A DNA stretch of 64,000 bases from Nitrospirota bacterium (GTDB taxonomy: Bacteria > Nitrospirota > Nitrospiria > Nitrospirales > Nitrospiraceae): positions 1-64,000 of the forward strand of contig JBFMAX010000008.1 of NCBI GenBank assembly GCA_040755395.1, read 5' to 3'. This document shows positions 43,079 through 51,727 of this stretch, in pieces. The notes under the pieces are model-generated. The model did no database searches. It was given only the letters and a program-made list of their open reading frames with translations, and was not told the origin of the DNA. The position numbers and the translations under genes are program-made. How positions within the stretch are numbered: the stretch's first letter is position 1; each line of letters begins with the position of its first letter.

Positions 43079-43318
43079 TCAGAGCGCCGCCACGGCGTCT
43101 GTGACCACCTTCGTGACTTTCGCCAGAATGTCCGCTTCATTGGGGAGGTCGATCATGTCGTCTTCGGGAATGGTAATGAATTTGCGGTTGGGGCCTTTGG
43201 TCAGGGAAATCAGGAACATGCTGTTGGACGGCGTCACGGGGATCACCACCTGCACGGCGGCGTCGATCCCCTTCACGAGATCAAGAAACCTCTGCTTCCC
43301 TGCTTCCAGTTCATCCAT
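43079..43318 (-). CDS. small conserved hypothetical protein
   Basis: 79 residues from the ATG at 43318. The sequence AAVQVVIPVTPSNSMFLISL, TKGPNRKFITIPEDD and ADILAKVTKVVTDAVAAL looks like a compact alpha/beta domain. No family known to me. The ribosome site is weak. A longer reading to 43423 only adds residues from the word repeat and is rejected. Confidence 0.6.
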   Translation of the reverse strand: MDELEAGKQRFLDLVKGIDAAVQVVIPVTPSNSMFLISLTKGPNRKFITIPEDDMIDLPNEADILAKVTKVVTDAVAAL

Positions 43319-43324
43319 ATGAGT

Positions 43325-43435
43325 CCGTGATCCGTAACGCGTGACGCGTGACGAGTCAGATCGCCTATACGGACAAAGCAGCCCATTGAAGATAGACAAC
43401 CGCTTCGTCGTGTGACATGTCACGTATCACGCATC
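43325..43435. repeat. word-repeat hairpin 6 (word like CGTGACGCGTGAC)
   Basis: Left arm GATCCGTAACGCGTGACGCG, right arm GTGACATGTCACGTATCACG, complementary with mismatches. No gene in it. Confidence 0.65.
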
Positions 43436-43973
43436 ACATCCCTTGTGATTTGCCCCCGCTCGCCAGCAACTTCTCCACTTCCTGAACGATCACCTCCGCC
43501 CCGGCCAGATCCATGTTGCCGACCCGCTGCCAGCGGATGACGCCGTGCTGATCGATCACGTAGACGTTCGGGATGAACTTCCCTCCGCCGTACAGTTTGT
43601 CCGTGACCTTGTTGGGGTCGAGCAGATACGGATAGGTGACCTTCACGGGAAAGGCGGCCACGAACTCGCTCACGTCTTTCTTGGAGTTGCCGGCGGAATT
43701 CACACCGATCACCGCTACGTCCTTGCCCTTCGTCGCCTCATACACTTTCTGCAGATTCGTCCCTTGAATCATGCAGGGCTCGCAGATGTGAAAGAGCCCC
43801 AGCACGACGACCTTGCCCTTCAGGCTCTCCAGCGAAACGGTTTCGCCGTTGATCGAAGTCAGCGTAAAGGTCGGCGCTTTCTCGCCGATCTTGAAGAACC
43901 CGGCGGCGGACACGGTCCCTACCGCAGCCATACAGATCGCTGCGACCATCAAGAAGATAAGTTTCCGGTTCAT
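43434..43973 (-). CDS. secreted thioredoxin-like (TlpA/AhpC-TSA) protein
   Basis: 179 residues. A signal peptide (LIFLMVAAICMAAVGTVSAA) precedes a thioredoxin fold of the TlpA/AhpC-TSA group: GEKAPTFTLTSINGETVSLE, then VVVLGLFHICEPCMIQGTNL with the redox pair C-E-P-C, and GGGKFIPNVYVIDQHGVIRW with the cis-Pro region. It is a periplasmic thiol-disulfide protein. Its partner is unknown. Confidence 0.9.
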   Translation of the reverse strand: MNRKLIFLMVAAICMAAVGTVSAAGFFKIGEKAPTFTLTSINGETVSLESLKGKVVVLGLFHICEPCMIQGTNLQKVYEATKGKDVAVIGVNSAGNSKKDVSEFVAAFPVKVTYPYLLDPNKVTDKLYGGGKFIPNVYVIDQHGVIRWQRVGNMDLAGAEVIVQEVEKLLASGGKSQGM

Positions 43974-43995
43974 GGCAGCCTCCGCACCTTTCAGG

Positions 43996-44066
43996 AGTTC
44001 TGAGTCGTGAGTTCTGAGTTCAATAAACCATTCGGAATTCAGCGCTCAACACTTCTCACTCATCAT
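43996..44066. repeat. word-repeat hairpin 7 (word like GAGTTCTGAGT)
   Basis: Left arm GAGTTCTGAGTCGTGAGTTC and TGAGTTC, right arm GAATTCAGCGCTCAACACTT and CTCACTCAT. It lies upstream of the thioredoxin-like gene. Confidence 0.6.
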
Positions 44067-44117
44067 GTCGCGCTTATCCTAGCACGCGGTTTTTTTCAGG
44101 AGCAACAGGCTGGAAAG

Positions 44118-44194
44118 AACGTCAAGCGTCAACCGTCAACACCCGGTCGCTCAAGCTCCCGCTATTAACGATTGACGAATGACGGTGACGGTTT
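44118..44194. repeat. word-repeat hairpin 8 (word like GTCAACCGTCAA)
   Basis: Left arm GTCAAGCGTCAACCGTCAAC, right arm TTAACGATTGACGAATGACG. It lies directly after the purF stop codon and could act as a transcription terminator. Confidence 0.65.
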
Positions 44195-44195
44195 T

Positions 44196-45674
44196 TCAGT
44201 GTGAGGGATCGAAGAGCCCGAGCTGCAGTTCTTCGGCTCGAGTGAAGGAGATGGGGTAGCGTTCGGTGAAACAGGCGTCGCAGTATTGCTGCGGCGTGCC
44301 CGGCGCGGCCTTCAGCATGCCTTCCAGACTGAGATAGGCCAGGCTGTCGGCGGTGATGTACTTGCGGATTTCCTGAACCGTATGGCTGGACGCGATCAGC
44401 TCCTTCTTCGTCGGAGTATCGATCCCATAGAAGCACGGGGACACGATCGGCGGGGAACTGATCCGCATGTGCACTTCCTTCGCGCCGGCGTGGCGGATCA
44501 TCTTCACGATCTTTCGGCTGGTGGTCCCGCGCACCAATGAATCGTCCACCACCACCACTCGCTTACCCGCCAACACTTCGGGAACGGCGTTCAGCTTGAT
44601 CTTCACGCCGAAGTGCCGGATCGACTGTTCCGGCTCGATGAACGTCCGGCCCACGTAGTGATTGCGGATCAACCCGTTCTCGAACGGAATGCCGGAGCCT
44701 TCCGCGTAGCCCAGCGCCGCGGGCACGCCGGAGTCCGGCACGGGGATCACTACATCGGCCTCTACCCAGGCCTCCTGCGCCAACTGCCGGCCCAACGCCT
44801 TTCTCGTCGCATAGACCGCGTTGGCGCCGAAAATCCGGCTGTCCGGCCTCGCGAAGTACACGTACTCAAAGACGCACATGGCCGGCCTGGTCGGCGGGAA
44901 CGGCTTGTAGCTGGTGACGCCCTTGTCATCCAGAACGATCAACTCGCCGGGCTCGATCTCCCGCACATAGTCGGCGCCGAGCAGATCGAACGCACAGGTC
45001 TCGGACGCTACCAACCAACTGTCGCGCAGGCGAGCGAGGCACAACGGCCGGAATCCGTACGGATCGCGCGCGGCGATCACGCCGTCATCGGTCAGCAGGA
45101 CCACGGAGAACGCTCCACGCACCTGGCTCAACGCATCGATGACCCGCGCGAGCAGCGTGTCGGCCCGCGAGTGAGCGATCAGATGGATGATGACTTCGCT
45201 GTCCGACGTGGATTGGAAGATCGCCCCATAGGCCTCCAACTCATGCCGTAGCATGGTGGCGTTGATCAGATTGCCGTTATGAGCCAGCGCCAGATTGCCG
45301 AAGGCGAAATTCACGATCAGGGGCTGGACGTTTTTGAAATCGCTCCCGCCGGCGGTCGAATACCGGTTGTGGCCGATGGCCATGTGCCCGGGCAACCGCT
45401 TGAGGACGGACTTGGTATAGATGTCCGCGACCAGCCCCATGCCTTTTTCGACATAGAAATGGTTCCCGTCGCCGGACACAATGCCGGACGCTTCCTGCCC
45501 CCGGTGTTGGAGCGCATAGAGGCCGAGATAGGTGAGATTGGACGCTTCCTTGTGGCCGTAAATCCCGAAGACGGCGCACTCGTCATGGAATTTGTCTGGA
45601 GTGATCAAAGGCAGACGTGACGCGTGACCCGTGACGCGTGAAGCGATAGGAAGATTCTTGCGCGCGTTGCCCAT
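44196..45674 (-). CDS. purF: amidophosphoribosyltransferase
   Basis: 492 residues from the ATG at 45674 (after GGTGAGG). It commits PRPP to purine synthesis. The Ntn glutaminase begins at the Cys of [10 protein letters not shown], which becomes N-terminal after removal of a leader of about 32 residues. The phosphoribosyltransferase loop is [16 protein letters not shown]. Possible iron-sulfur Cys residues are present at the C-terminal end (YCDACF), as in the Bacillus type. The leader is largely encoded by a word-repeat hairpin (45612-45712). An alternative GTG start at 45704 overlaps the purL stop. Confidence 0.95.
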   Translation of the reverse strand: MGNARKNLPIASRVTGHASRLPLITPDKFHDECAVFGIYGHKEASNLTYLGLYALQHRGQEASGIVSGDGNHFYVEKGMGLVADIYTKSVLKRLPGHMAIGHNRYSTAGGSDFKNVQPLIVNFAFGNLALAHNGNLINATMLRHELEAYGAIFQSTSDSEVIIHLIAHSRADTLLARVIDALSQVRGAFSVVLLTDDGVIAARDPYGFRPLCLARLRDSWLVASETCAFDLLGADYVREIEPGELIVLDDKGVTSYKPFPPTRPAMCVFEYVYFARPDSRIFGANAVYATRKALGRQLAQEAWVEADVVIPVPDSGVPAALGYAEGSGIPFENGLIRNHYVGRTFIEPEQSIRHFGVKIKLNAVPEVLAGKRVVVVDDSLVRGTTSRKIVKMIRHAGAKEVHMRISSPPIVSPCFYGIDTPTKKELIASSHTVQEIRKYITADSLAYLSLEGMLKAAPGTPQQYCDACFTERYPISFTRAEELQLGLFDPSH

Positions 45675-45712
45675 TGCCCTCACCCCTAACGCCTTACCCC
45701 TCACGCCCGGAC
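45612..45712. repeat. word-repeat hairpin 9 (word like GTGACGCGTGA)
   Basis: The left arm CGTGACGCGTGACCCGTGAC lies within the purF leader codons; the right arm CCTCACCCCTAACGCCTTAC spans the purL stop and purF start. The arms are complementary with mismatches, so the hairpin embraces the purF start. Confidence 0.6.
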
Positions 45713-47953
45713 CAGCGCCTTTTCGATCGCATACGCCCAGCGGTCATAGAGCGTCTCGACTGGCACATCGATCTTGCAGCCGGGCATGCCCCGATCGCCC
45801 GCGACCTCGATTACCAGCCGATCCCCGCCCACCGTCCCGATCACTTCCACCGGCACATTCGACTCCGATGCGACGCGCAAAACCATATCCCGATGGTCGG
45901 GGCTAACCGACAGCACCACCCGCGACTGGCTCTCCCCAAACAGCAGCGAGTCCAGGCGAAGCCTGCGGGCATTCAATCTTACCATAGCGCCGAGGCATCG
46001 CGTGTGCGAAGACATCGTGCATTCGGCCAGCGCGACCGCCAGCCCCCCATCGGAACAGTCGTGCGCCGATCGCACGAGGCCTTCCCGGATCAGCCGCAGC
46101 ACACAGGCATGGAGGGCATGTTCAGCCTCCAAGCTGAGCAACGGCGGCGAACCCTGCTCGCGCGAATGGATCACGCGCAGATATTCGGTTCCGCCCAACT
46201 CATCGTTCGTCGCGCCGAGCAGCACGATGTCGTCGCCGGCCTCCTTGAACCATTGCGTCGTCGCCGCATCGGCCGGCTCGATCAAACCCACCATGCCCAC
46301 GATCGGCGTGGGATAGATCGAGAGCCCGTTGGTCTCGTTGTAAAAGCTCACGTTGCCGCTCACGACGGGAATGCCGAACGCCTCGCAGGCGTCTTTCAGG
46401 CCCTCGATCGAGAGGATGAACTGCCACATGATGTCCGGCCGCTCGGGATTGCCGAAATTCAGGCAATCGGTGAGTCCGATCGGCTCGGCACCGGAGCAGA
46501 CGAGATTGCGCGCCGCCTCCGCCACCGCGATCTTGGTGCCTTCATACGGATTCAGCAGACAGTAGCGGCCATTGCAGTCCGTCGTCACCGCCAGCGCCTT
46601 GTTCGTGCCCTTGATACGGAGCACCGCCGCATCCGACCCGGGCCTGACCATCGAGTTCGTCCGCACCATGTGGTCGTACTGCTCGTAGACCCAGCGTTTG
46701 CTCGCGATGGTCGGCGACTCCAGCAATGCGAGCAGCGCGCCTTGCGGGTCTTTGACGTCGGACAGCGCGTCGTAGTTGAGCGCCTGGATCCAGTCCTGAT
46801 AGGACGGCGGCGCGCTGGGCCGCTCGTACCGCGGCCCGTCGTCCGCCAGCGCCTTGGCGGGAATCTCCGCCACGACCTGCCCGTTCTCCTTTACACGCAA
46901 CATGCCGTCGTCCGTCACCCGGCCGACCACGGCCACGTCCAGGTCCCACTTGCGACAAATCCGGATGACCTCGTCTTCTCTGCCGGCTTTCGCGACTATC
47001 AACATGCGCTCCTGCGACTCGGAGAGCATGATCTCGTAAGGCGTCATGCCAGGCTCGCGGCGCGGGACCTGGGTAAGATCCAACTCGACGCCGGTCCCTG
47101 CGCGCGACGCCATCTCGCACGACGAGCTGGTCAAGCCCGCCGCCCCCATATCCTGAATGCCGACCAGCAGATCGCCGGCCATCAACTCCAGACACGCCTC
47201 CAGGAGCAGCTTCTCCGTGAAGGGATCGCCCACCTGCACCGTCGGTCGTTTGGATTCGGATTCCGCATCGAAGGAGTCGGACGCCATCGTCGCTCCGTGA
47301 ATGCCGTCGCGGCCGGTCTTCGAACCGACGTAGATCACGGGGTTGCCGACGCCGGCTGCCTTCCCCTTGAAGAGCTTGTCCTTCTCGGCGATGCCGAGGC
47401 AGAAGACGTTGACCAGCGGATTCAACGAATAGATGTCCGTAAAGACCACCTCGCCGCCGACCGTCGGCACGCCCATGCAGTTACCGTAACCCGCGATCCC
47501 CGCTACCACGCCTTTGAAGAGATGCCGGTTCTTGGGATTGTCCAGCGAGCCGAACCGCAGCGAGTCCAGCAACGCGATCGGCCGCGCGCCCATCGTGAAG
47601 ATATCGCGCAGAATCCCGCCCACGCCGGTCGCCGCACCTTGGTAGGGCTCGATGAACGAGGGATGGTTGTGCGACTCCATCTTGAACACGGCGCACAGCC
47701 CGTCTCCGATATCCACCGCGCCCGCATTCTCGCCGGGTCCCTGAACCACGCGCGGCCCGGTCGTCGGCAGCCGCTTCAGATAGGCGCGGGAACTCTTGTA
47801 GGAGCAATGCTCCGACCACATGACCGAGAACATCCCTAACTCGGTCAGGTTCGGCTCCCGCCCCAGAATCTCGACGATCTTCTTGTACTCGTCGTCGGTG
47901 AGATTATGCTGCGCAATGAGGTCTTTGGTGATGGACTGTCCTTGCCCCCTCAT
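45701..47953 (-). CDS. purL: phosphoribosylformylglycinamidine synthase subunit PurL
   Basis: 750 residues, the small-type PurL that works with separate PurQ and PurS (both encoded at 50.7-51.7 kb). It forms FGAM from FGAR with ATP and ammonia. Conserved parts: [56 protein letters not shown] and [10 protein letters not shown]. It is complete. Its start would normally be next to purQ; here 2.7 kb of accessory DNA separates them. It is followed by purF. Confidence 0.97.
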   Translation of the reverse strand: MRGQGQSITKDLIAQHNLTDDEYKKIVEILGREPNLTELGMFSVMWSEHCSYKSSRAYLKRLPTTGPRVVQGPGENAGAVDIGDGLCAVFKMESHNHPSFIEPYQGAATGVGGILRDIFTMGARPIALLDSLRFGSLDNPKNRHLFKGVVAGIAGYGNCMGVPTVGGEVVFTDIYSLNPLVNVFCLGIAEKDKLFKGKAAGVGNPVIYVGSKTGRDGIHGATMASDSFDAESESKRPTVQVGDPFTEKLLLEACLELMAGDLLVGIQDMGAAGLTSSSCEMASRAGTGVELDLTQVPRREPGMTPYEIMLSESQERMLIVAKAGREDEVIRICRKWDLDVAVVGRVTDDGMLRVKENGQVVAEIPAKALADDGPRYERPSAPPSYQDWIQALNYDALSDVKDPQGALLALLESPTIASKRWVYEQYDHMVRTNSMVRPGSDAAVLRIKGTNKALAVTTDCNGRYCLLNPYEGTKIAVAEAARNLVCSGAEPIGLTDCLNFGNPERPDIMWQFILSIEGLKDACEAFGIPVVSGNVSFYNETNGLSIYPTPIVGMVGLIEPADAATTQWFKEAGDDIVLLGATNDELGGTEYLRVIHSREQGSPPLLSLEAEHALHACVLRLIREGLVRSAHDCSDGGLAVALAECTMSSHTRCLGAMVRLNARRLRLDSLLFGESQSRVVLSVSPDHRDMVLRVASESNVPVEVIGTVGGDRLVIEVAGDRGMPGCKIDVPVETLYDRWAYAIEKALVRA

Positions 47954-48009
47954 TCGCCCTCACGCCTTATCTTGTTCCATAGCCCGTAACCGATCCGCCT
48001 CGTTTCCCT

Positions 48010-49126
48010 TCATTCTTCCTCGAAGTAATCCGAATCGATACGTTTCACCGCGTAGCTCGCTACTTCCGTCACACCGATCCCATGATCGATCATCAATTGC
48101 GCCAGTTGCTCGCCATCTATCAAGACAATCTTTTTCTCGATTCTGTCCACATAGTCTTTCGCGTCTTGAGAAAACCGCGAGGTTGTCATGAGAACGCCCT
48201 TCCGCGCCCGATGCCCCTCCAGACTACCGGCAAATTCCTGGACAGTGGGCCTGCCTACTGCCCCCTCCCAGCGCTTCGCCTAGCCCACATTATTCATGAA
48301 CGCTTCTACTGCACCCGCCGATACGCCGCTGCGACAAGCCAGCATGCGGCTTCGAACGCATGCTGGCGGGCAGGCTCGCCCATCGAGGCCTCAACATACT
48401 GTTTCAAGTATGCCTCGGCCTCTCGGGGCTCCGCGTGCCCGTCTCGCTTGGCGTCTTGGCGGTTTCGTCACGAACCGTCATGAATAATGTGGGCTAGATA
48501 TAGACGACATCCAAACCCAGTTTGTCTTCTTTGATAATCCCATCGACCCCATCGTCACCACGCCGCCCGAGAGCTTGGCCGGCATCTTTCCTCGAACCTC
48601 CATAGCCAATAGCAACCAAGAGATCGACAACGAGCTTCTCAAAAAACTTTGGCGAGCAACGCTTGACGCGATCCAACACGTCCTGTGCAAGCGCGCGCCT
48701 AAGGTCCTGGTAGGCGACTTCAAGGGTTTCGAATGGAGTGCGCTGAGTATCTTCGATCTCTTCCTCCTTTTGAGAAGAGCGAGTACCTTTCTGGAACTCC
48801 AGGAATTCAGGAAATTGTTTCAAAAACTTGGCGTCTATCTCTGAGGGTCTGCTGCTCAGTACCTTCAGGCCACGATCAGTAATTCTGAACTTGCCCCTTC
48901 CCGTTCGCTCGAGGAGCCCTGCCTTGGCAAGATAAGTTACCGCCCACACTACTCTATTAGGGAACTTAGCTTGCGTTCCGCTTGGAAGCATTTCGCCTAA
49001 GTCCTGTTCACTCAGACTAAATTGCCGGGCCACGGTGTCGATGACTTCCCCGGAACTATGCTCCTCGCGGTCTCCTGCGATCTTCAGAATCGGAAGCATG
49101 AACTTCTGATAGTCCGGAACGGCCAT
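48010..49126 (-). pseudogene. mrr: Mrr-type restriction endonuclease, split by a palindromic element
   Basis: The N-terminal part (49126-48498, ATG after GAGG) encodes a Mrr N-domain (YQKFMLPILKIAGDREEHSS) and the catalytic start (FEKLVVDLLVAIGYGGSRKD, GDDGVDGIIKEDKLGLDVVY). It then hits a TAG brought by a 218-bp element. After the element the same frame resumes (48279 down to 48010) with AKRWEGAVGRPTVQEFAGSL, EGHRARKGVLMTTSRFSQDA and ends RIDSDYFEEE. The break is at the Q-x-K of the catalytic motif (VYIQAKRW in family members). The gene is otherwise intact, so the insertion looks recent. Confidence 0.88.
48280..48497. mobile_element. MITE-like palindromic element, copy 1 (in mrr)
   Basis: 218 bp with terminal inverted repeats CTAGCCCACATTATTCATGA and its complement (perfect for about 20 bp). 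CTAG stands at both ends, either as part of the repeat or as a 4-bp target duplication. Inside is a hairpin CATACTGTTTCAAGTATG and another, AGCATGCG/CGCATGCT. No open frame. Related copies lie at 55419-55608 and 58222-58406. Confidence 0.85.
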
Positions 49127-49177
49127 GTTCAAACCTCGTCGCTCATCCGTAAATCGCTACAGTTCTGGCTCAGAAGG

Positions 49178-49305
49178 TTGACCGCGGGTGACGCTAACCT
49201 GGGTACCCGTCCGCCCGGAGCGGGATCCCTCAGGTACCCGCCTTGCGGGTGCGGGCGGGGTGCGGGGACGGACAGGCTAATCAGCGGCACGACCCGCGGT
49301 CATCT
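49178..49305. repeat. structured palindromic element C
   Basis: Ends GACCGCGGGT and ACCCGCGGTC are inverted. Inside lie GGGTACCCG, a second GGTACCCG and GC-rich hairpins (CGCCCGGAGCGGG; CCCGCCTTGCGGG). It sits between mrr and the RelE gene. It shares the GGGTACCC motif with element A but not its other conserved motifs. Confidence 0.5.
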
Positions 49306-49370
49306 CCCTGCTTCCACCATCTTCGGCTGCAGCATCGCCTACCGCAACACATCCGGGATTGAGAAGACAA

Positions 49371-49667
49371 TCAACCTCCGGTCCGCTGTCGCAAGAGCAA
49401 GGCCCTCAGCTCTTCGTACACATTCCGCCGCGGACCGACAAATACGATATCCACCGTCGCCTCTTCCTCATTGATCTGGTAAATGACGCGATGAGTGCGG
49501 ACTCGATAGGACCGGTAACCGGATAACTCAAACTGGAGCTGATGTCCGGCCAATGGAGAGGTCAGGAGCATACGGATGCCTTCCTTGATCTCCTGCTTGA
49601 TCTGCGGATGAAACTTGCGAATTCTGCTGGCCGCCTCCGGAGTGTAGCGGGCGCGGTACCCCTTCAC
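49371..49667 (-). CDS. RelE/ParE family toxin
   Basis: 98 residues of the RelE/ParE fold: YRARYTPEAASRIRKFHPQI, SPLAGHQLQFELSGYRSYRV then RTHRVIYQINEEEATVDIVF and VGPRRNVYEEL. Basic residues typical of ribosome-dependent mRNA cleavage (RelE) are present, but ParE-type gyrase inhibition cannot be excluded. It overlaps the antitoxin by 4 bp. Confidence 0.88.
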   Translation of the reverse strand: MKGYRARYTPEAASRIRKFHPQIKQEIKEGIRMLLTSPLAGHQLQFELSGYRSYRVRTHRVIYQINEEEATVDIVFVGPRRNVYEELRALLLRQRTGG

Positions 49668-49942
49668 GCTTCCTCTCGACCGAACACTTGCTCATGAGTC
49701 ACCCACCGTCCGGCACCGGCCTGTTTGATTGACCGCCTCAGTCGGCGCATGGCGCCCTGGTCGCTGAGAATCTCGACTGTCTCCATCAGGCCCTCAAATT
49801 GATCCATGCTGAGCAGCACGGCGGTCGGGACGCCGTCTCTGGTAATCGCGACGATGTCCCCACGCGTCTTTAACCTGCGGATCAGATCCAGCAGCTTGTT
49901 CTTCGCCTCGGTAATGGAGACGAACTGGTCAACTTGTGGCAT
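49664..49942 (-). CDS. Phd/YefM family antitoxin
   Basis: 92 residues. The N-terminal DNA-binding part is typical: FVSITEAKNKLLDLIRRLKT, DIVAITRDGVPTAVLLSMDQ. The C-terminal part (RRSIKQAGAGRWVTHEQVFG) wraps the toxin. It likely represses its own operon at the palindromic promoter just upstream. Confidence 0.9.
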   Translation of the reverse strand: MPQVDQFVSITEAKNKLLDLIRRLKTRGDIVAITRDGVPTAVLLSMDQFEGLMETVEILSDQGAMRRLRRSIKQAGAGRWVTHEQVFGREEA

Positions 49943-49968
49943 GAGAACCTCCTGGGACCGCCAGTTTA

Positions 49969-50003
49969 ATGGCCATTATACTGGCCATCCTCAGAACTGA
50001 CAA
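49969..50003 (-). promoter_or_regulatory. promoter/operator of the relBE-like operon
   Basis: On the minus strand TTGTCA (50003-49998), 17 bp, TATAAT (49980-49975), a near-perfect sigma-70 promoter. Two TGGCCA palindromes flank the -10 box (TGGCCAGTATAATGGCCA), a symmetrical operator of the kind bound by Phd/YefM proteins. Confidence 0.75.
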
Positions 50004-50028
50004 GCACATGTCGGGAGGTCCTAGTTCG

Positions 50029-50150
50029 TCACGCCACGACCGTGCGGCGCTGTCCTTTCGTCTTCTTCAGCGCATCCAGCATCGACAGGAAGATCAGCCG
50101 GCCGTCATCGTTGCCGAGCGCCGCTTCGGCGCAGCGCTCCGGATGCGGCA
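50029..50150 (-). pseudogene. duplicated 3-prime end of purQ
   Basis: 89 bp (50062-50150) are about 95 percent identical to 50707-50795 inside purQ. In frame it reads [30 protein letters not shown] and then diverges to TKGQRRTVVA with its own TGA at 50029-50031, while purQ itself ends [12 protein letters not shown]. The copy ends 3 bp from the stop codon of the neighbouring toxin gene. Confidence 0.9.
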
Positions 50151-50152
50151 AG

Positions 50153-50476
50153 CTAAGTCGGTAAGGGACGCCGCCCTTCACGCTCCCACAAGGCCTTGAG
50201 GTCCCGCGATCCATGAACGATCCCGACAACATGGACGACAGGACCTGCCACCTGATAGATGAGACGATAATTTCCCACGAGCAGTTCGCGAGTGGTTTGC
50301 TCATGCCATTCAGGCACCACGCGCCCCCGTTCCGCCAACTGAGCCAGAGAACGGGCAGCATCAAGCAACTCGAGAAGAAAGGCTGCGGCATAGTTTGGTG
50401 AATCCCTAGCGATATAGTTCGCGATTGTGTCCAGATCGTCTAAAGCCGCTTGAGCCCACTTTACTTCCCAAGCCAC
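50153..50476 (-). CDS. RelE/ParE family toxin
   Basis: 107 residues of the ParE/RelE fold: [51 protein letters not shown] and RELLVGNYRLIYQVAGPVVH. The pattern TIANYIARDSP is typical of the ParE branch (gyrase inhibitors). It overlaps its antitoxin gene by 16 bp. The stop codon abuts the duplicated purQ tail. Confidence 0.9.
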   Translation of the reverse strand: MAWEVKWAQAALDDLDTIANYIARDSPNYAAAFLLELLDAARSLAQLAERGRVVPEWHEQTTRELLVGNYRLIYQVAGPVVHVVGIVHGSRDLKALWEREGRRPLPT

Positions 50477-50649
50477 TTAGACATCCTTTGCTCGACTTCT
50501 TCCTGGCTGAGCACCCGGCCTTCTTTGATATCCTTGAGGCCACGCTCAATCTTTTCCCGAACGTAAATGTGATATTGGATGTCCTCAAAGGACGAATCAT
50601 CGGGAATCCGGTCAAGCAACTTGCGGACTTCTTCTTTAGGAGTGCTCAT
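50461..50649 (-). CDS. antitoxin of the ParE/RelE-like toxin
   Basis: 62 residues, small and charged: [40 protein letters not shown] and [18 protein letters not shown]. This is the antitoxin type that commonly accompanies ParE-like toxins (a helical protein related to the YefM-less short antitoxins). Start ATG at 50649, 18 bp after the purQ stop. Confidence 0.8.
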   Translation of the reverse strand: MSTPKEEVRKLLDRIPDDSSFEDIQYHIYVREKIERGLKDIKEGRVLSQEEVEQRMSKWLGK

Positions 50650-50667
50650 CTTGGACTCCTGTTCATA

Positions 50668-51396
50668 TCAGCCTGGCGCCATAGCCGGCTTGGGTTGGAG
50701 TTTCGCTTTCTTCAGCGCATCCAGCATCGACAGGAAGATCAATCGGCCGTCGTCGTTGCCGAGCGCCGCTTCGGCGCAGCGCTCCGGATGCGGCATCATG
50801 CCCAGCACGTTGCCGTCGGAATTGCGGATGCCGGCGATGTTGTCGAGCGAGCCGTTCGGGTTCGCCTCCGCCGTCACCCTGCCGTCCGGCGTGCAGTAGC
50901 GAAAGACGATCTGCGCGTTAGCCTGTAAGGCGGCGAGCGTCACAGGATCGGTGTAGTAATTGCCGTCGGCGTGGGCGATAGGGATTTTCAGGATCTGACC
51001 GGGCTCGCAGCGCCCGGTAAAGGGCGTGGCGGCGTTCTCGACGCGGACATAGACGTCCTTGCAGATGAAGGTGAGCGACGTATTCCGCAGCATGGCGCCC
51101 GGCAACAATCCCGCCTCCAGGAGGATTTGAAACCCATTGCAGATGCCGAGCACCAGCCCGCCGCTCTTGGCGAATTCTTTCACCGCCCCCATCACGGGCG
51201 AGAAGCGGGCGATGGCGCCGGTCCGCAGATAGTCGCCGTAGGAAAACCCGCCGGGCAGAATGACCGCATCGAGGCCGGCCAGCGAGGTCTCCTTGTGCCA
51301 CACCATCGTGACCGACTGCCCCAACACGTCGCCGAGGACATGCGCGCAATCGTGATCACAGTTAGAGCCGGGAAAGACGACGACGCCGATATTCAT
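50668..51396 (-). CDS. purQ: phosphoribosylformylglycinamidine synthase subunit PurQ
   Basis: 242 residues from the ATG at 51396. It is the glutaminase of the PurLQS complex. Class I amidotransferase features: [15 protein letters not shown] at the start, nucleophile Cys in [20 protein letters not shown] and the His-Pro-Glu of the triad in [11 protein letters not shown]. The final residues ([12 protein letters not shown]) differ from those of the duplicated tail and may have arrived with the toxin-antitoxin insert. A TTG two codons upstream is a weaker start. Confidence 0.95.
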   Translation of the reverse strand: MNIGVVVFPGSNCDHDCAHVLGDVLGQSVTMVWHKETSLAGLDAVILPGGFSYGDYLRTGAIARFSPVMGAVKEFAKSGGLVLGICNGFQILLEAGLLPGAMLRNTSLTFICKDVYVRVENAATPFTGRCEPGQILKIPIAHADGNYYTDPVTLAALQANAQIVFRYCTPDGRVTAEANPNGSLDNIAGIRNSDGNVLGMMPHPERCAEAALGNDDGRLIFLSMLDALKKAKLQPKPAMAPG

Positions 51397-51400
51397 GCCC

Positions 51401-51477
51401 AAATGAGGAATGAGGAATTAGGAATGAGAAATTGTGGACCCACCATTCTCATTCCACATTTCACATTTCTAATTGCG
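51401..51477. repeat. word-repeat hairpin 10 (word like GAGGAATGAGGAAT)
   Basis: Left arm AATGAGGAATGAGGAATTAG, right arm ATTCCACATTTCACATTTCT and AATT, folding around GTGGACCCAC. It lies between purS and purQ. Confidence 0.7.
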
Positions 51478-51484
51478 CGCTGTA

Positions 51485-51727
51485 TCACGCGCTCAGCTCG
51501 TATCGATATTCCTCAATGATCGTGTTCGCCAGCAGCTTCTCGCACATGGCCTTCACCTCGGCCTCGGCCTTGGCTTTATCCTTCTCGCTCAGGTCCAATT
51601 CCATGTACTTTCCCACCCGCACGTTGCTCGCCGACTTGAAGCCCAAGGTCTCCAACGCATGCTCGATCGCCTTCCCCTGCGGATCGAGAATGCCCGGCTT
51701 CAACGTGACATGAATCTTCGCTTTCAC
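51485..51727 (-). CDS. purS: phosphoribosylformylglycinamidine synthase subunit PurS
   Basis: 80 residues, the standard length. PurS bridges PurL and PurQ. The sequence KAKIHVTLKPGILDPQGKAI, EHALETLGFKSASNVRVGKY and EAEVKAMCEKLLANTIIEEY is typical. Its start overlaps the upstream membrane-protein gene by 4 bp. Confidence 0.95.
   Translation of the reverse strand: MKAKIHVTLKPGILDPQGKAIEHALETLGFKSASNVRVGKYMELDLSEKDKAKAEAEVKAMCEKLLANTIIEEYRYELSA

Noticed and set aside
44286-44540. Plus-strand frames in the purF region resembling small proteins
   Set aside because: They lie wholly within conserved purF codons on the opposite strand.
45674-47839. Plus-strand open frame of about 720 codons opposite purL
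   Set aside because: It mirrors purL, which is unmistakable; the long open frame is a product of GC-rich codon bias.
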